Below, in pieces: positions 24,712-38,023 of a DNA stretch of 64,000 nt (the first letter of the stretch is position 1; each line of letters begins with the position of its first letter). The stretch is from Straminergon stramineum. Lineage: Eukaryota > Streptophyta > Bryopsida > Hypnales > Calliergonaceae. Below the pieces are notes generated by a model. The model made no database searches, was not told where the DNA came from, and worked only from the letters and a program-made list of their open reading frames with translations. Where the stretch lies: NCBI GenBank assembly GCA_963920665.1, contig OY987264.1:35816906-35880905 (forward strand), in the 5' to 3' direction. The translations under genes were made by a program, and so were the position numbers.

Positions 24712-25987
24712 ATGGACAATTTTTCTGAAAACCCTTTCTTTTGTAGCCAACCACCTTTGATGGGGGTGGAAATTTTTTTGACTCCAAGTTCTTATGGAAC
24801 ATTTCAGCCTTTTTCATCTAATGTTGGAGGAAAAAGAATAGAAGAGAGTCATGAGACAAATGTGGAAAGGGTAGAAGAGAGGGTTGTTGAGGGAGGAGAT
24901 TGTGAGATTATAGGATCCTCCAAAAAAAGAGTTGCTCCCAAGCAAAAGGCTATTCCGAAGGAAAAAACAACTTCGAAGAAGAAGGCTACAGTGAAAATTG
25001 AAAGAGAAGCCAAAGGGGATGAGATGAATCGAATGTGGGAGGACTTGGAGGTGCTTTAGTTGATTGCATTGAAGGGGGAGATGGAGCCAGAATTTGTGAG
25101 AAATGGCAAAAAACAAGGTAAGAATTTTCTCCCCTAATTTAGGGTTTCTATAAAAATGTTCGGATTGAGGATTGGAGCCAATTAGGGGCCTAAAGGCCTA
25201 TGCCTTCGCCGCGCGCCGATACCCGGCCACCACAGCCACCCTTTCCCCCCATTGCACATGTAAATTGGATGTCGCCGGTGGGATTTGAGCCCTAGTCTCC
25301 ACCTTCACAATGGTCAGACTTTGCATGAATGATTTGTAAAGACCTTCCACCTACTTTTCCCCGGTGACCATTGCCACCTTCTTTTCTCATTTATAACTTA
25401 CATGGTCTTTGTTTGACAGTGAGAGCTTGTGCTGTGACAATTCTTTCAATGCCATTTTTGACTCCAAATCATGTATTTTTAATCTTTTGCTTGCAAGAAT
25501 TGACTCTTGGGTGAGGCTATATGCCAAAATGGTTGTTATACTACCAAATTTCAACCGCATTGCTGTGGCATGCCGTAAGAAGTTCAAGTCCATTTTTGAT
25601 GCTTATAAGGAAGACAAGATGGCCAACGATATTTCGGGCAATAATCGGCAAGAGAGCAAATTCTATGATGCTCTAGATGAGTGGTATCACCAAGCCGGAC
25701 AAGTCATGAAGCACATTTCAGCTACAACCACGGATAATGTACAAATCCAAACCAATTTGGCCCCAAATGAGGAGAGTGCACCAACATCAACAAGCGTTGC
25801 TACACCATCATCAACAACCGCTTCTACACCAACATCAAAAGATAAACAAAACTTTTAGGATAGAGCCATGGACATCTTTGAAAAAATGGCAAAAACTAGC
25901 ACAGGTTTGATGAAAAACTTTGAAAGAACAAATGAGTTGCTAGAAAGAGTAGACTACCAATTTGATCGTTTGATCAATAAGCTTTAG
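24712..25987 (+). pseudogene. Harbinger Myb/SANT-like DNA-binding protein (broken)
   Basis: This is the accessory protein that binds DNA and helps bring the transposase to the element ends. The start is the ATG at 24712. The first part has a lysine-rich KKRVAPKQKA segment, then WEDLEVL followed by an in-frame TAG (25057-25059) and LIALKGEMEPEF, so a single nonsense change interrupts it. A GT donor after AAACAAG (about 25120) probably starts an intron. The later part contains CRKKFKSIFDAYKEDK and ESKFYDALDEWYHQAG, the conserved SANT-like region. A second in-frame TAG (25856-25858) precedes a coiled-coil-like tail that ends in LINKL. Confidence 0.75.
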
Positions 25988-25998
25988 ATTTGTTTATG

Positions 25999-27455
25999 CT
26001 ACTCTTCATTGTCACTACAGTTATCATCATTGTAGGCACAATTTTCCCATTGAATGTCTGAATTTCTGGCCAAATGACTTTTGAAAAAAGTCTTAGCTAG
26101 TAATAGATGAATTCGAGTTGAATCAGCTAACATACTCTTCATTTTCTCTTGGCACTTTTTCTTCGTTTCTTCACAAGCAAGATTCTCCTCATTTTTTATT
26201 TCTTCTTCTTGTTCCGGTTTTGTGAATGGAGTCTCTTCGCCTTGTGGATTTCCCTTTTCTAGTTCCCTCATTTCCCTTAATGATGATTCTAGGGAATGAA
26301 ACATATCCATTTCTTGCATTTTCCCCAAGGCCATATTTGCTTCATATTGCAACTCTTTTCTGCTTCTTTTGCCCAATCCATAGAAAACTTATCATTCTCT
26401 AGAATGCACAGATTGTGAAGGCACAAAGAAGCTGTAACAATATCAAGCACATTTCGAAGTGGCATGTCAATTCTTTTCAATAATATACGCCATCTTCCTT
26501 TAAGAATTCCAAATGCTCTTTCCACAGCCATACGAGTGCTCGATTGAATAAAATTCCAATGTGCTTTACTTCTTAGCAATCCTTCTTTTTCACCCTTGAA
26601 TGGTGAATAAAACCAAGGCCTCATAGGATATGCAGCATCACCAATAAATCTATAAGGTAGAAACGCAACTTTCATAGTCCTTCTTCCAATTTCTGATTTC
26701 TGAAATAAAGCCTAATCAAGAATCCGTCCAGACCATCCAAAATCATAATCCCAAAATTTGCAATCAGCATCTACAACTCCTTGTAGTAAACATGAATAAT
26801 ATCCCTTTCGGCAATAATATGATACAGGGTCATGAGAAGGTGCCATGATAGGAATATGGCTACCATCTATTGCTCCTACAATAAGCGGAATGCCGTGGAG
26901 TGCTTCAAAACCATTTGCTATTTGCTTCATCCAAGCAAGACTTGGTTTCTTAAAAACCAATGGTCTCAAATAAATCCTAATAGCTTCACAACATTCCCTC
27001 ACAATGATAGAAGTTGTACTCAATCCGATGCCAAATAAATCAGCAATCATTTGCAAAGAATTGCCCATTCCTAATCGAGAAAGAGTTATTGCCATCCTTC
27101 GCTCCACATTAATACTTGCCCTAAGATATGTGTCCTTCTTCTTCAAAACAGGCCCTAAGAGAGTACATAAATATTGAAATGTAGATGTAGTCACCCTCAT
27201 TCGCTTCCGAAAATCATGATTTGAAAATGACCCCGTAAGTGTATGCTCCAAGAAACCTCCATATCTTTGAAATTGCCAACAATTCCTTCGAGAATTCACC
27301 CTCCATCTTTGTGCAATAAAAATTGCCATCATCATCATTTGTGCATTTTGTTGAAATATTGCAAGTTTTTGCAATGCCAAAATGCCCACAATGACGTACT
27401 TTATGACCATGAAAACTGAAAGTAGTACAAGAATGCATTCCTTTCTAGAATCCAT
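25999..27455 (-). pseudogene. Harbinger transposase, HARBI1-like DDE nuclease (broken)
   Basis: The frame opens at ATG 27455. GRLGMGN-like and helix-turn-helix text is followed by the first acidic residue in VGAIDGSHIP. The second lies in DYDFGWSGRILD; the codon right after it is a TAG stop (about 26712-26714). Reading resumes in the same frame through FIGDAAYPMRPW to the catalytic Glu in MAVERAFGILKGRW. Near 26355 the frame shifts by one base into an acidic, Glu-rich C-terminus ending in DNCSDNEE. All three catalytic acids remain; one nonsense codon and one frameshift inactivate it. Confidence 0.85.
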
Positions 27456-27829
27456 GGTTAAAGAATGTGAGATGGAAATTACAGAAATTGGATGGACTAT
27501 TCAAGTAAAGAGACATGGATACAAACCAAACAAATGGTATGGGTTTGGACTTTCAACTTGGCCTTTGGAGGCTTCATACTATGGCCGACCAAGTTGAGAG
27601 GCCATAGGAGTTCATTGGTTTGGGCTTGGACTTTGGCCTTTGGCTTTTGGAGGCTTCACACTATGGCCAACCAAAGGCTCTAATTCCTAGTTTCTTGGGC
27701 CTATTTATTGCTCATTTCCTTGGACTCTCACCAAAGTTTGGCCATTCAATCCCACGGCCTCTTGACTTGGATGGCCATAGTGTGAAGAGGCCCTGACTCT
27801 CCTTGACACAACATAACATTCATTCTATA

Positions 27830-29125
27830 GCACATCGGACTTGCACCCTCAAAAGTTCTGAGCCTATTCTAATTACCGCTAGCATCATTCTCCTTATCAC
27901 AAACATATCATCCTCCAAATTTCAAGCTAGTATCCAACCAATCACCATGGACAATACATCCAAATGATAAAACACAAACTAATTAAATCATTGATGCAAC
28001 ATAACATTCTATAGCCCATTTGACTTCCATCTTCAAACACTGGGCCGATTTTGATGTTATCCAAGTAACCACTTACCACAATACATTACTCTTGCATGCT
28101 CATACTCAATTCTGCAATAGAATATTCTATAACCTATAAAGATTGTATATTGAAAATTAAAGGATGTTTGATTCAATTCAATTCTAACATCCTATGATCC
28201 CAAACGCATCATCCCTATGACTCTAATTAACCTCACGCTAGGTTTTTTTTTTCATTTTTTACGAAGTGCCAAAGTGGTGATATTAAATGTTATAGTGGTG
28301 CTCCAAATTACAACATTCATCCACATATTGGATGTATAATATGGTTTTCATCCACAATTTGGTGACTTCATCTAAGATTTTTTTTTTAATTCAAAGTTGT
28401 TTGGTGATTTCATCCAAGTTTCTTGATATTTTTTTTGGCATTTTTTAGCCAAATTATTTTTTCTAGTGCAATTTGGAACCAAAAAGCCAAAAAAAAAGCC
28501 TTGCCTTGCATCCATTCAAAAGCTATCAAGCTTTAGCTCAAGAACATTACCATAGTCTATGTTGCACATTAATTTAATTTGCTTTGCTTGTGGATGAATC
28601 ATAAATTTCTCTAAGATTGAATTGAAAACACTTCAATTCAAACAAGGACGTTCTATTTGCAAGAAATTTTAGTCCAATAGACAATTTTGTTACTAGAAAA
28701 TTGTCAACAGAGTCAATTTAAAAGAAAAGACTACATGTTATATTTTAGGAGATGATTTAATTGCTTGAAAAACAAGACTTACCAAATCTTTCACATTACT
28801 AATCGAAGTGGAATGATTTCAAATTAATTATTTAGGTATATGTCTTCTTTTAGTTACTAAAGCTAGAGTGTTTGTGCTTAAGAAAATATAACGTTTGCTC
28901 ATCTCACCATTTTAAATAGAAATTCTAATCCAAAAATGCTTCTTTGATCCCCATTTTCAAATTTTAAAAAATTGAGATCACAAGAACTAGACAAACTTGA
29001 ATTTCACTTTAAGGGGATTTTTCTTTTTTTGAGGTTAAATGCTCAAGAACCAAAAATGTCTCATTTGAGCGTACATACTTCAGTATAGAAGGAATTTTGA
29101 GCCTATGACTTTTATTCCTAAAATT
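27830..29125. repeat. Dispersed repeat, copy A (inverted relative at 60.2-61.9 kb)
   Basis: This AT-rich noncoding sequence is matched in inverted orientation by 60180-61930. Shared pieces include CACCATGGACAATACATCC, AACATTCTATAGCCCATTTGA and CAGTATAGAAGGAATTTTGA. Copy A lacks the TTAA element found in copy B and so serves as an unoccupied site. I cannot assign it to a class. From 29126 to 31140 I see only AT-rich DNA without a supported gene. Confidence 0.65.
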
Positions 29126-31139
29126 TGTCATACTAAAGAATATAAAATGAAAGAGGTTAGATTGCAAATAAAATCAAAGTTCAATCTATAATTGGGTGAA
29201 GTGTCTAGTGAGTGTTCAAGGAAGTCAAATCTTGGTCCCTACAATGAGAAAGACCTTATTCCCTTACATTTAGGATTTTTGGCCATTTAAAACTATTGGA
29301 AGTTTGAAAAATGATATGAAGTTAGAAATGATTGACTTCCACAAAGTTCAATTAAAAATAATCATTCATAAATTTATTATTATTTAAAATATAATAATAA
29401 AATATTGAAGAGGAGGGTCATCCCTTTAAATAGGGCCTTGTATCCAACTTTCTAATCAAGGTCATGTATTTGTAACCATGTAGAGTGCTTAAATATGAGA
29501 CATTAACATGAAACTTAATCAATCCAAAAATATGAAATCTAAACATATTGTAAGCAAACAGAAAACACATCCTATAGTGGATGTAGTAAATTTTAGTTCA
29601 AAAATGGAGAGATATTCACTATTGAAGTTCTTCTAAGAAGAACACCAATAATTGATACTAGCTCATCTGGAATTCAAGCACAACACATACTGAAACAAAT
29701 ACAATAAACAACCAAAACAATGGTATCAAAAAATGAAACCCATCACAAGCTTCTCCAAATGGTTTTCTTGCTTGGTGGCTTACCAAACTTGTCTTCATTA
29801 TTCATCATGACATTTTAGGAGTGGATACTCATATAGGGTCACTAAAGGATCCCATACCTTCAACTCCAAATGATGTATGTGTTGGGATTCTTGGGTTGAG
29901 TCGAGAGCCTCCAAAGAACGATATAAGGTAAACTTGCCTATGACAGGTAAAATGAGTGGTCTATATTGTTGCCATTAGCAAAATAGTTCAGATTTTTTTC
30001 CATACATAGACATGTGTGAGAATTGAAGGAATCAATTGAAATTTTATTTTTTGGACAAAGTAAGAATATTTTATGAATTTTTGAAGTTTACAGCCCAATT
30101 GGACCAACACAGTTTGTAGACATTAGAGAAAATTTGGACTCTTGGGAAGGCCTCTTAGAGAGCATGTAGGAGACACCATTTTATATTTAGATTTGTACTT
30201 TGAGAAAAATGAAGACATGTTAATCCCCTATTTCCACCCATGTACTTTGTATAAAGAATGATCATGATTTTACTAAGGTCTTCTTCCATTGGTTGAGGAA
30301 GAGATTGTACTACATTGCTATATTATTCTCTATACATTTACCAAGGTTAATAATATTTGATCTAATTATATTCTATCATGTGATGAAGACCTTAGTACAA
30401 CAATCTATAGGACAACTTTTGAATGTGCATGGTAGTGATGGTACCCTAATAAAGTACATTGTATTTAGGTATTTGTCTATCATTCATTGTTTATTTGTAA
30501 ACTTAGTGATTGAAGTGCTAAGTACTATGAAGTATGTACAATGTGGCTATGCACTTTTTCTTACCATGTGGTATATCATCATTGATGTCCTCACCATACT
30601 TAATATAAAATTAAAATACTTTTATTAAAAAAAAAGCATAATCCAAGTTGTATAAGTTAGCACATGTGATGTACATCACACAAGGTAGTGACATTTTTTG
30701 GTACCTTTAATAGGCTCCCCTATGACTCTTTTAATAGCTTTGCTTGTCAAAGTGAAGGGGCCTTCTCAAGAGTCCAAATTTCCTTTAATGCTACCCCAAA
30801 TCAGCAAAAAAGGTTTCCATAATGGTCATCTTACCACCTAAAGCAGCCACAACATTTTCTAACATGGCTACAACATTTCCTAACATGGCCATGACATGAA
30901 AGAATAAAAAAATAACTTTTTATGACCAATTTACACTTGAATGGTGTAAGTGCCCTATGACAGTCACTAATAACTCCATGACCATCTCCCAAGAAAAAAT
31001 TATGGCCACAAATCAGCCTAATGTAGTCCTAATCTCATTTATCAGAAAAAATCTGCCATGGGTTGATGTAAAACTCTAATGGGTGGTTTTCTAGATGACT
31101 GCATTAGGCACATTGCCTGGCATGGGCTGATTTACCTTA

Positions 31140-31480
31140 TGTGGAAGGAGATAAAAGATTGCACAAGATTGTACGAATATGAAGGGGAACCATTAGCAAG
31201 AACTCAAACCTAACATTCCCTAAAACTTCAACAGCTAGAACACCCACTTCTAAAATACTAAGAGAAACTCTTACAGCAAAATCACGCTTTACACATTTGT
31301 AGAAGAAACTTCCTAGCTATAGACAATGCCGAGTCATTGCAGTGGCTAGAAGCTGGAATCTACAACAGAGCACACCCGTAGTTGCTCTCGGCCATGGTTT
31401 GCATGCCATCGCTACTATTGCATTGAACTCTAGAGCTCACTCACCTCACCCGTCCCCAATTGCAATACCAAGGTCTCTCA
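31140..31480. repeat. Diverged third copy of block II sequence
   Basis: Similarity to 43080-43640 is patchy but ordered: GTGGAAGGAG, then GAGTCATTGCAGTGGCTAGAAG against GACAAGTCATTGCAAGGACTTG, then GAACTCTAGAGCTCACTCACC against GAATTCTAGAGCACTCTCACC. The 250-bp MITE between the last two pieces in the other copies is missing here. Confidence 0.5.
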
Positions 31481-31679
31481 CCATAGCCAGAAGCGACTCC
31501 AGTACTGACCCTCAGTGATGGAAGCTTACCGGATCCAACTACAAACTTGAGCTCGTAAATTCTATTCTCGAGCTCCTGGTGAATGAAAACAGTGTCACAT
31601 TGAAGGGCTCCAGCACTCGTGACATGACCTTCTATGAATTGCAACCACGCATGTATCCCCAGAAATGTCTGAGTTTGGG

Positions 31680-32400
31680 TCCAGATCTAGAAGTGTTGGT
31701 CCATTTGTCAGAATCGATCCAATTTAGAAATATCTCAGCTGTACCAACCTCTTCACACCAGGTCCCTGCGTAATCTTCGTCATGAGCCCCCACGGAAAGT
31801 CTAGCTCAGCCACTGCAAGCACGTCTGGGATATCTCAGAAGAATCATTGACTGCAGTAGACAGCAAGCTCTTGTAGCTTTGTCAACTTCTCAAGGCCTTG
31901 GAGACTGGTAATTGGAATGAAATACAAGGAGAGTTTCTACTCTGTCTTCAACGAACATTTCACCGAGGACCTACATTAGTTGAGGTATTTTCCTCCACCT
32001 ATCAGTATTGATAAAATAAGATACGATGATAGTATTCTTAAATTATTAATTGTCTCAAGATTGAGAAATAGATATATCTAAGTACCTTGCATAATTGCTC
32101 ATTACCAATTATTTCTAAAGTATCATCAAGAAAGTTTAGAGCCACAAGCAAGGAAATCTCCTTTACAAGGCATTGTCTAGCCACTCCAAAAATCAATGGA
32201 ACCAAAAGCTCCCCCATCATCAAAGAAGAACACACATCCAACAAAGGTTGATGCTTTTTCTGCTACAAGTCCTTACTAAGTTGCCCCACAAATTCCTTGT
32301 CTTTATCCAATATGACTTAAGAATAGTTTGTGCTAAGGATTCTAGTTTCACAATATGCTATCTAATATTAAAAAACAAACATGAACAAAAAATATGGCTC
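31680..32400 (-). pseudogene. Condensed TNL pseudogene
   Basis: From right to left on the minus strand: FLSHIG-like text with an in-frame stop (about 32310), then DVCSSLMMGELLVPLIF and ARQCLV fused to KEISLLVAL and EIIGNEQLCK. Compared with the TNL genes, about 100 residues of the TIR middle, including the catalytic Glu region, are deleted. Next come EMFVEDR (start of the NB exon, near 31945) and LRR text ITSLQGLEKLTKLQEL near 31880-31930. The NB-ARC core is missing. Confidence 0.75.
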
Positions 32401-32499
32401 GTAGATTAATTAGAGAAAATACCAAGAGGATCGTCCAAGTACCTAGAGAGCTCTTCTCCACCATGTGATTTGAAAGAAACTCCTTGATCTCTAGATATC

Positions 32500-33900
32500 A
32501 AAGCCTCCATGCTTGTAGCTGAGAAAAAGTGCTTCCTTACTGTCAGTGATCATGTCTTCCAATGACCATTTGTTAGCAACTCCCACTCCTACTTTGCCTT
32601 GCATTGTACCAACAATTTGTATAGCATTGGAGTATCCTAGACAACCTTACCTATTGATTCCTCCGGCCACAAAGCTCTAATAACTTGGGAATTTACATCA
32701 CTAGGCCCTTCCAAAATAGAAGACTTTGTAGAACAAAATGACAATGAAAGTAAATTGGAATATCAAATTTGGACTCTCCATTCCAAGAACTTCATCCCTA
32801 GCATTGCTTGGTTGATATCATTGTCAACAACAAAAGGGTGATTGGAACAAAGCACATGCATTAGATATTGTCTTGGAGGCTTGACAATTCTCCATTATTT
32901 ACAATCTACAATGGTGAAATTAATCTTCCTTGGAATAAGTTTCAACATGTAGAAACTTGAGGGCACTTGCTTAGTCTCTCCACACAACAAGAAATTTCTA
33001 AAACTTCAAATAGAAAAGTACACTAGGAATTGCATACATAATCCACAACCCCAAATGCAACACCTATGGTTGGACTGAAAGGCATCACTCTATCCTAGAT
33101 ATAGATTCTACATGATGAGCACAATCAAAACATGAAAGTCTATGAGAGCCTACTTTGGGGCTCCAATCCACCTACAAACCATACTTTGAAAATTCATAAC
33201 TTATTTATACAATGTCCAAATAATGCATGCTAAAGGATGTTGGAATCCTCTTTCAATTGCAATGATTGTAACTATGCTCAATTGAAATTAAATTTAGTAT
33301 CAATTGTAGGTGTGCATACCTGATTAACTTCTTCTACACCTCCCACGATATCATCTAACGTATTGTGAGTTGTTAACGCGCAACTGCTTACATGCCACAA
33401 CGAAGTGAGAAAGTTTGAGTAGGTCTCTCTATACTGAACATTGTTCGCTGCTACTCGTAAACTGAGGCCTCCTCCCTAACAAGAATTACGCTACATCGAG
33501 AGTGGACCTAAAATCCGATATGAGGTACAACGCACCCCCGAGCTTCCTGATAGCAATACGAAAGGGACAAAGCCTCTGATCCTGCAACTTCTTGCTTTGC
33601 ATGTGTCACTGGCGGTACAGATCCGTGCAGATCCCTCTGAAGATTCATTTGGTTCATACTAGTACTGCTCATGAAAACACTATATCCATGAATGACACAG
33701 ATAGTGCGTCTGAGAATGCATACCGACACTCGTACAGAGATATGGGCAGCACTAGCTTCAAGATGTGATAAGAGACTAATCGCAATGAAGCATCGCTGTC
33801 ACAGATCGAGAGGCCCCGGGATGCAAGCTTAATTAGTCCTACCGACCCACCCGCAGCTCTCGAATTGAATACAAGGTTTAAGGAAGGTTCTACGAAGATC
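32500..33900 (-). repeat. TNL leader region upstream of the condensed pseudogene
   Basis: It is collinear with 13420-14750, including AATGACAATGAAAGTAAATTGGAATATC, GCATGCTAAAGG and GAGCTTCCTGATAGCAATAC. It represents the 5' region of the TNL whose condensed body lies at 31.7-32.4 kb. No ORF in it is convincing. Confidence 0.5.
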
Positions 33901-36673
33901 ACTGAAAGTCCATGAAACTTATCATTGGAAAACTTATCATTGGTTATTTCAGGAATTGCCCACATGATTACATAACCCTGAAACCCTAAGTGCGCAAGCC
34001 TTTGTAAGTGAGTTTTTCTTGTGAAAAAAGAGCATGGACTTCTAGTTATCCCCAATGAAGCAAATTGTGTTTTTTAAGAATTTAACCAAATGGATGTTTA
34101 AAGAGCTAGCTTGCTTATTACTATGCATACCAATTTTGAGTGCAAAATTGCATAGGAGTTGTGAGATTTTAACAAGAGTATTATATGTACTCTAGTTTTA
34201 GTATGTTCCCCTTGTCCACAATGTTTAAGAAATTTGCATATAAAAGATTTTTGAGATTGGAGGTGATAAGAACAAGTAGAAATTGTGTTAGCACACTAAA
34301 ATGCACTTCCAAAAGTCTTAAGTTCAAATAAAGAGCTATCAAACTCATTATGCAATCTACCTTGCAATTGTTGAAATGAAATTTTTTTCTTATAAGTAGA
34401 AATTGCAAATAACTCTAAATCAGTAGTTGCATGTTTAAGTTCTCGATGGTGAAAATCATGAAAAAAACTTTACTCTTTAATTCCATTAGGAACATTTTCA
34501 AAGCAAATAGATAAGAACAATTTCTTCAATCTCAAGTCAAGTTAAAATTAGCAAGCTTTGCTCAAAGCTAGGAGATCAAATAGTATTTGCAAGCTTTACT
34601 CCTCCACTAAGGGTACATATATGCCTTTGAGGACCTCTCAAAAATCAAATATTTACCATTTTCAATGAAAAATAAAAGCTTCCAATAGTTAATCTTCAAT
34701 ATTGCTCATAAATTTTTTTTAAGTGGTCAAAGAAATGAAATTCCCTACACCAAAACAAGACTGAAATTTTTGATTGATCATATTTGGTTAGTTACGCAAT
34801 TAGGGGTTAAAGAACAGACTTCTTGGGGAATGTGGTTTTCAGATTTTAGAGTGTATGGTTTTATTTTAGCTCTTGATTTGAAATGTTTCAAACATGAACT
34901 AAGAAAATTCAGCTCCAAGAGTCTACTCTTTCTTCCATTTTTAAAAAAAATTGTTAAAATTATAAGTTCTTGTTAGACTTTGAAGTAGCATCTTGAAAGC
35001 TTCAAATATACCATTTTTGAACTTTTTGAATTGAATTACTTTTTGTGAGCTCAAAGAATGCATCAGTTACATTATTATGCTTATCACTTTGAATTTATCA
35101 CCATTTTTCCTAAAACATTTATACTATTTGAAGAATTTTTGTTATTAAGATGATTTTTATGAAGATAATAGGTGAAATAAGCATAATTTTAATATTTTTA
35201 ATTATGAAAAAATGAAGTTCAATATTAGATATATATTACTACAGTCATGAAAAAAAATGAATTTTATGGAAGGTGTATTTTAAATGTAGAAAACCTATGA
35301 AGATAGGCCAACCGAGGCGTGGAACATCTAGTACAGGTTAAATGGATTGATGTGCTTCAAGCACATGTAAGTTACTATATGTGCAATTGTCCACCCAAAA
35401 TGAATTGAATGAATTGCTTGAAAGAAATTGCCCTTTGTACATTTCATTGTACAATTATGGGTGTACAAACCTTAGCAATCTAGGGGAGGCAACCCATTCT
35501 TCATCACCGCCCCATTATGGCAATATAGAGTGGAATAATTTTGACCAGGATGAGATTAACAATGATTAATGATGGTACAGTTTCCAACATAGTTGTGGCA
35601 CACTATGATTGGTTATAAGACTCCCAATATTGCAACCAACCCTTGGTTAGAAATAGGAAGGTCTATCTGACCAATATGGGTGGAATACAATCTTTAGCTA
35701 AAAAATTCATAGTAATTATGTTTTGAAAAATAAAAAATCTGAAAAATTATGGAAACTTTATGAACTCTATTCCTATAGATGGAAAAAGTTCCCCACAGTT
35801 GAAACCTACCTTGTAAATACATGTATCGACATACTAGGCAGAAATGGGTTGCCTCCCCTATACATAAATTTACTTCTAGGATTTCCATCATCAATCACAA
35901 TTTACAACATATAGAGAGAAATTAGATAAGGGAATGATGCCCTTTGTAACCTCTTTGCAAAACTATCCCATCTAGATTCTTGCCTCAAATGTACAACCTC
36001 CAAATATGAGAGCCTAGGGTTGATTTTAGATTCAACTACTTTCATTACTTCGAAGTTTCATAGTTTATTCAAACTAAGTCCAAAACAACATTCTAAGAGT
36101 GTCTAAAATACTCTTTTGATTTCCAACAAGATCCAACAAAAGCTTCAATACTTCAATAATAGAAACCCATGCTTAGACCTTGACTTAGAGAAATTCATAG
36201 TATTCTAGAAAAATGAATGGTTTGTTTTTATGGCAATGTCAATGTGTTTTTTTAAAGAATTTTTCGGCTAAGACAAACTTGAGAAAAGGTAAGAGCAATT
36301 GACTATATATATTTTTACACAAAGTATGTATTTGTTATGAATGTTTGAAGTGTAATGCCCACATAGTCTAAAAAGAGTCTCTAGAAAACCTCAAAACCAA
36401 CAAATAGTGCATTCATGATTGTCATCATATTCATCTAAAGTGGTTACAATGTATCCTCAAATGAAAAGAACATCAAATTCATAAATGCCTCAAATATCGA
36501 TGCACTTTAATTTGTAATGGATTTACATTCAAAAGGTGGAAGTTCCTATAGAGTGTACTAATCACTCAATTATTGTCACGCAAGACGTTCATTGTGATTA
36601 CTAGTCCAACTTGTTGTGGCCTATGTCTCATTTGTTGGAAAAGTTTGTCAAGGATGGATGCATAACATAAACT

Positions 36674-37568
36674 TTAACCCTTCAAGGACCAAACTACATT
36701 TTTTGCAACATAGTGATTTTGGGCAACTTACTACAATTGAAATTTTTATTTGTTCTCTTTGAAATTTCCACACAACATGGAGACAAGGTTTTTCTTTAAG
36801 GCCCAACAATTTTCATGACTTTTGACTTCATTATTAAAAAGTTATTATATGATATATGTTTTTTCTTCTCGGCTGAGCAGTCTAGGCAAATAAAAAAATC
36901 ACTTCTTCATAACTTTCATCTCATTAATAAAATTGGAATGATTCAAAGCTTTTTTATTAAACCCACAATTGTTTAGTTTTAGTTTGCAAGTAGATATGAA
37001 TTCTATACTCAAACAAACTTTGAAGTCCTTTATTAAATTCAATTTTCAATATTTGGGGGAAAATTAATTCATAGGATTTAGATTGTTTATTACAACATTG
37101 CAACCATTGGGATTGGCATTTTTCAATTCCTTCATTAAATTCTTCACAATTTAGTATTTTGAATCATTCTTTACTTCTTTCTACTTACTATTTTTCTCTA
37201 ATATATTGTACAATTCTAGATGATGTGAAAATTTTCAAGCATGTGACCAACTTATCTAGGAAAAATAATCCAAAGAATCACCACCATTTTAGAAATTTTT
37301 TCTTAGAAAAGTGAGTTTGTAAAGTGCATCTACTTGATTTTTCACTAGGCTAAAAAAAATGATTTAGTGAATTTGAATGCTTATATCTTGCAATTCACAT
37401 GATGAAAATTTCTGAAATTTTTACCACATGTTCTCAAGTCAACATAATACAAAATCCTATGGTAGCATTTGTCAAAAAAAATTTGTTCAAAATTTTTGAA
37501 CTTTTATTAAAAATCGTGGTTTTGGAGCATTTTCAGTGAAAACTTAGTCATGGAACTATAGGGGTTAA
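36674..37568. mobile_element. TTAA-flanked element, copy B' (block I, copy 2)
   Basis: The left end reads TTAACCCTTCAAGGACCA and the right, read inward, TTAACCCCTATAGTTCCATGA. TTAA lies at 36674-36677 and 37565-37568. It is the duplicate of 4667-5564; comparing the two shows the terminal bases drifting independently while TTAA stays intact. Confidence 0.6.
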
Positions 37569-38023
37569 ATGCAAATCATATCACAAATTTATCTGCCAAT
37601 CTCTCATCCACAAAGAATTTCATTCTTTTCTTTGTGCTAAGCCCTAATCACATTAAAACACAATCTCAATGTCACCTTGCAACTTGATGAAACCTTCAGT
37701 TTGGTGTTGTTGGAATTGAACCCACCTTTGTTCTAGTCAATGAAAAATTCACAAGATAGAAATGTAATTACAATAGACATCAGAGGCATGAGGAGGACAA
37801 ATTAGGTGCTCATTTTCTATAAAAATCTACCTTGCCTATTTCATTGTTAACTCCCAAGTGACAACTTTCAAGGTCAAAATGTATGTGGTCCGGGTGTGAT
37901 CAAAGCCATCAGAGAAATAAATTCAGTGAGTAGCTCCAACAAGAGTGTCAAAGACTGAGTGTGATGAACAAACTTCATTATTGATTCTGGAAGGGGTACA
38001 AAAAGTTATCACTAATCAAAACA

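Larger units (their letters stand above)
24278..27793. mobile_element. PIF/Harbinger DNA transposon, nearly full length
   Basis: The terminal inverted repeats read GGGCCACTTCACACTACGGC on the left and GGGCCTCTTCACACTATGGC on the right. They are flanked by TGA at 24275-24277 and 27794-27796, a 3-bp target duplication as expected for PIF/Harbinger. Inside are the two usual genes, convergent: a Myb/SANT-like ORF on plus and a DDE nuclease on minus, whose 3' ends are about 12 bp apart. Both carry disabling lesions. Confidence 0.85.

Noticed and set aside
30293..30628. 111-codon plus-strand ORF with hydrophobic stretches
   Set aside because: AT-rich chance frame; composition explains the Ile/Leu/Tyr content, no homology recognised, and no splice or neighbouring gene support.
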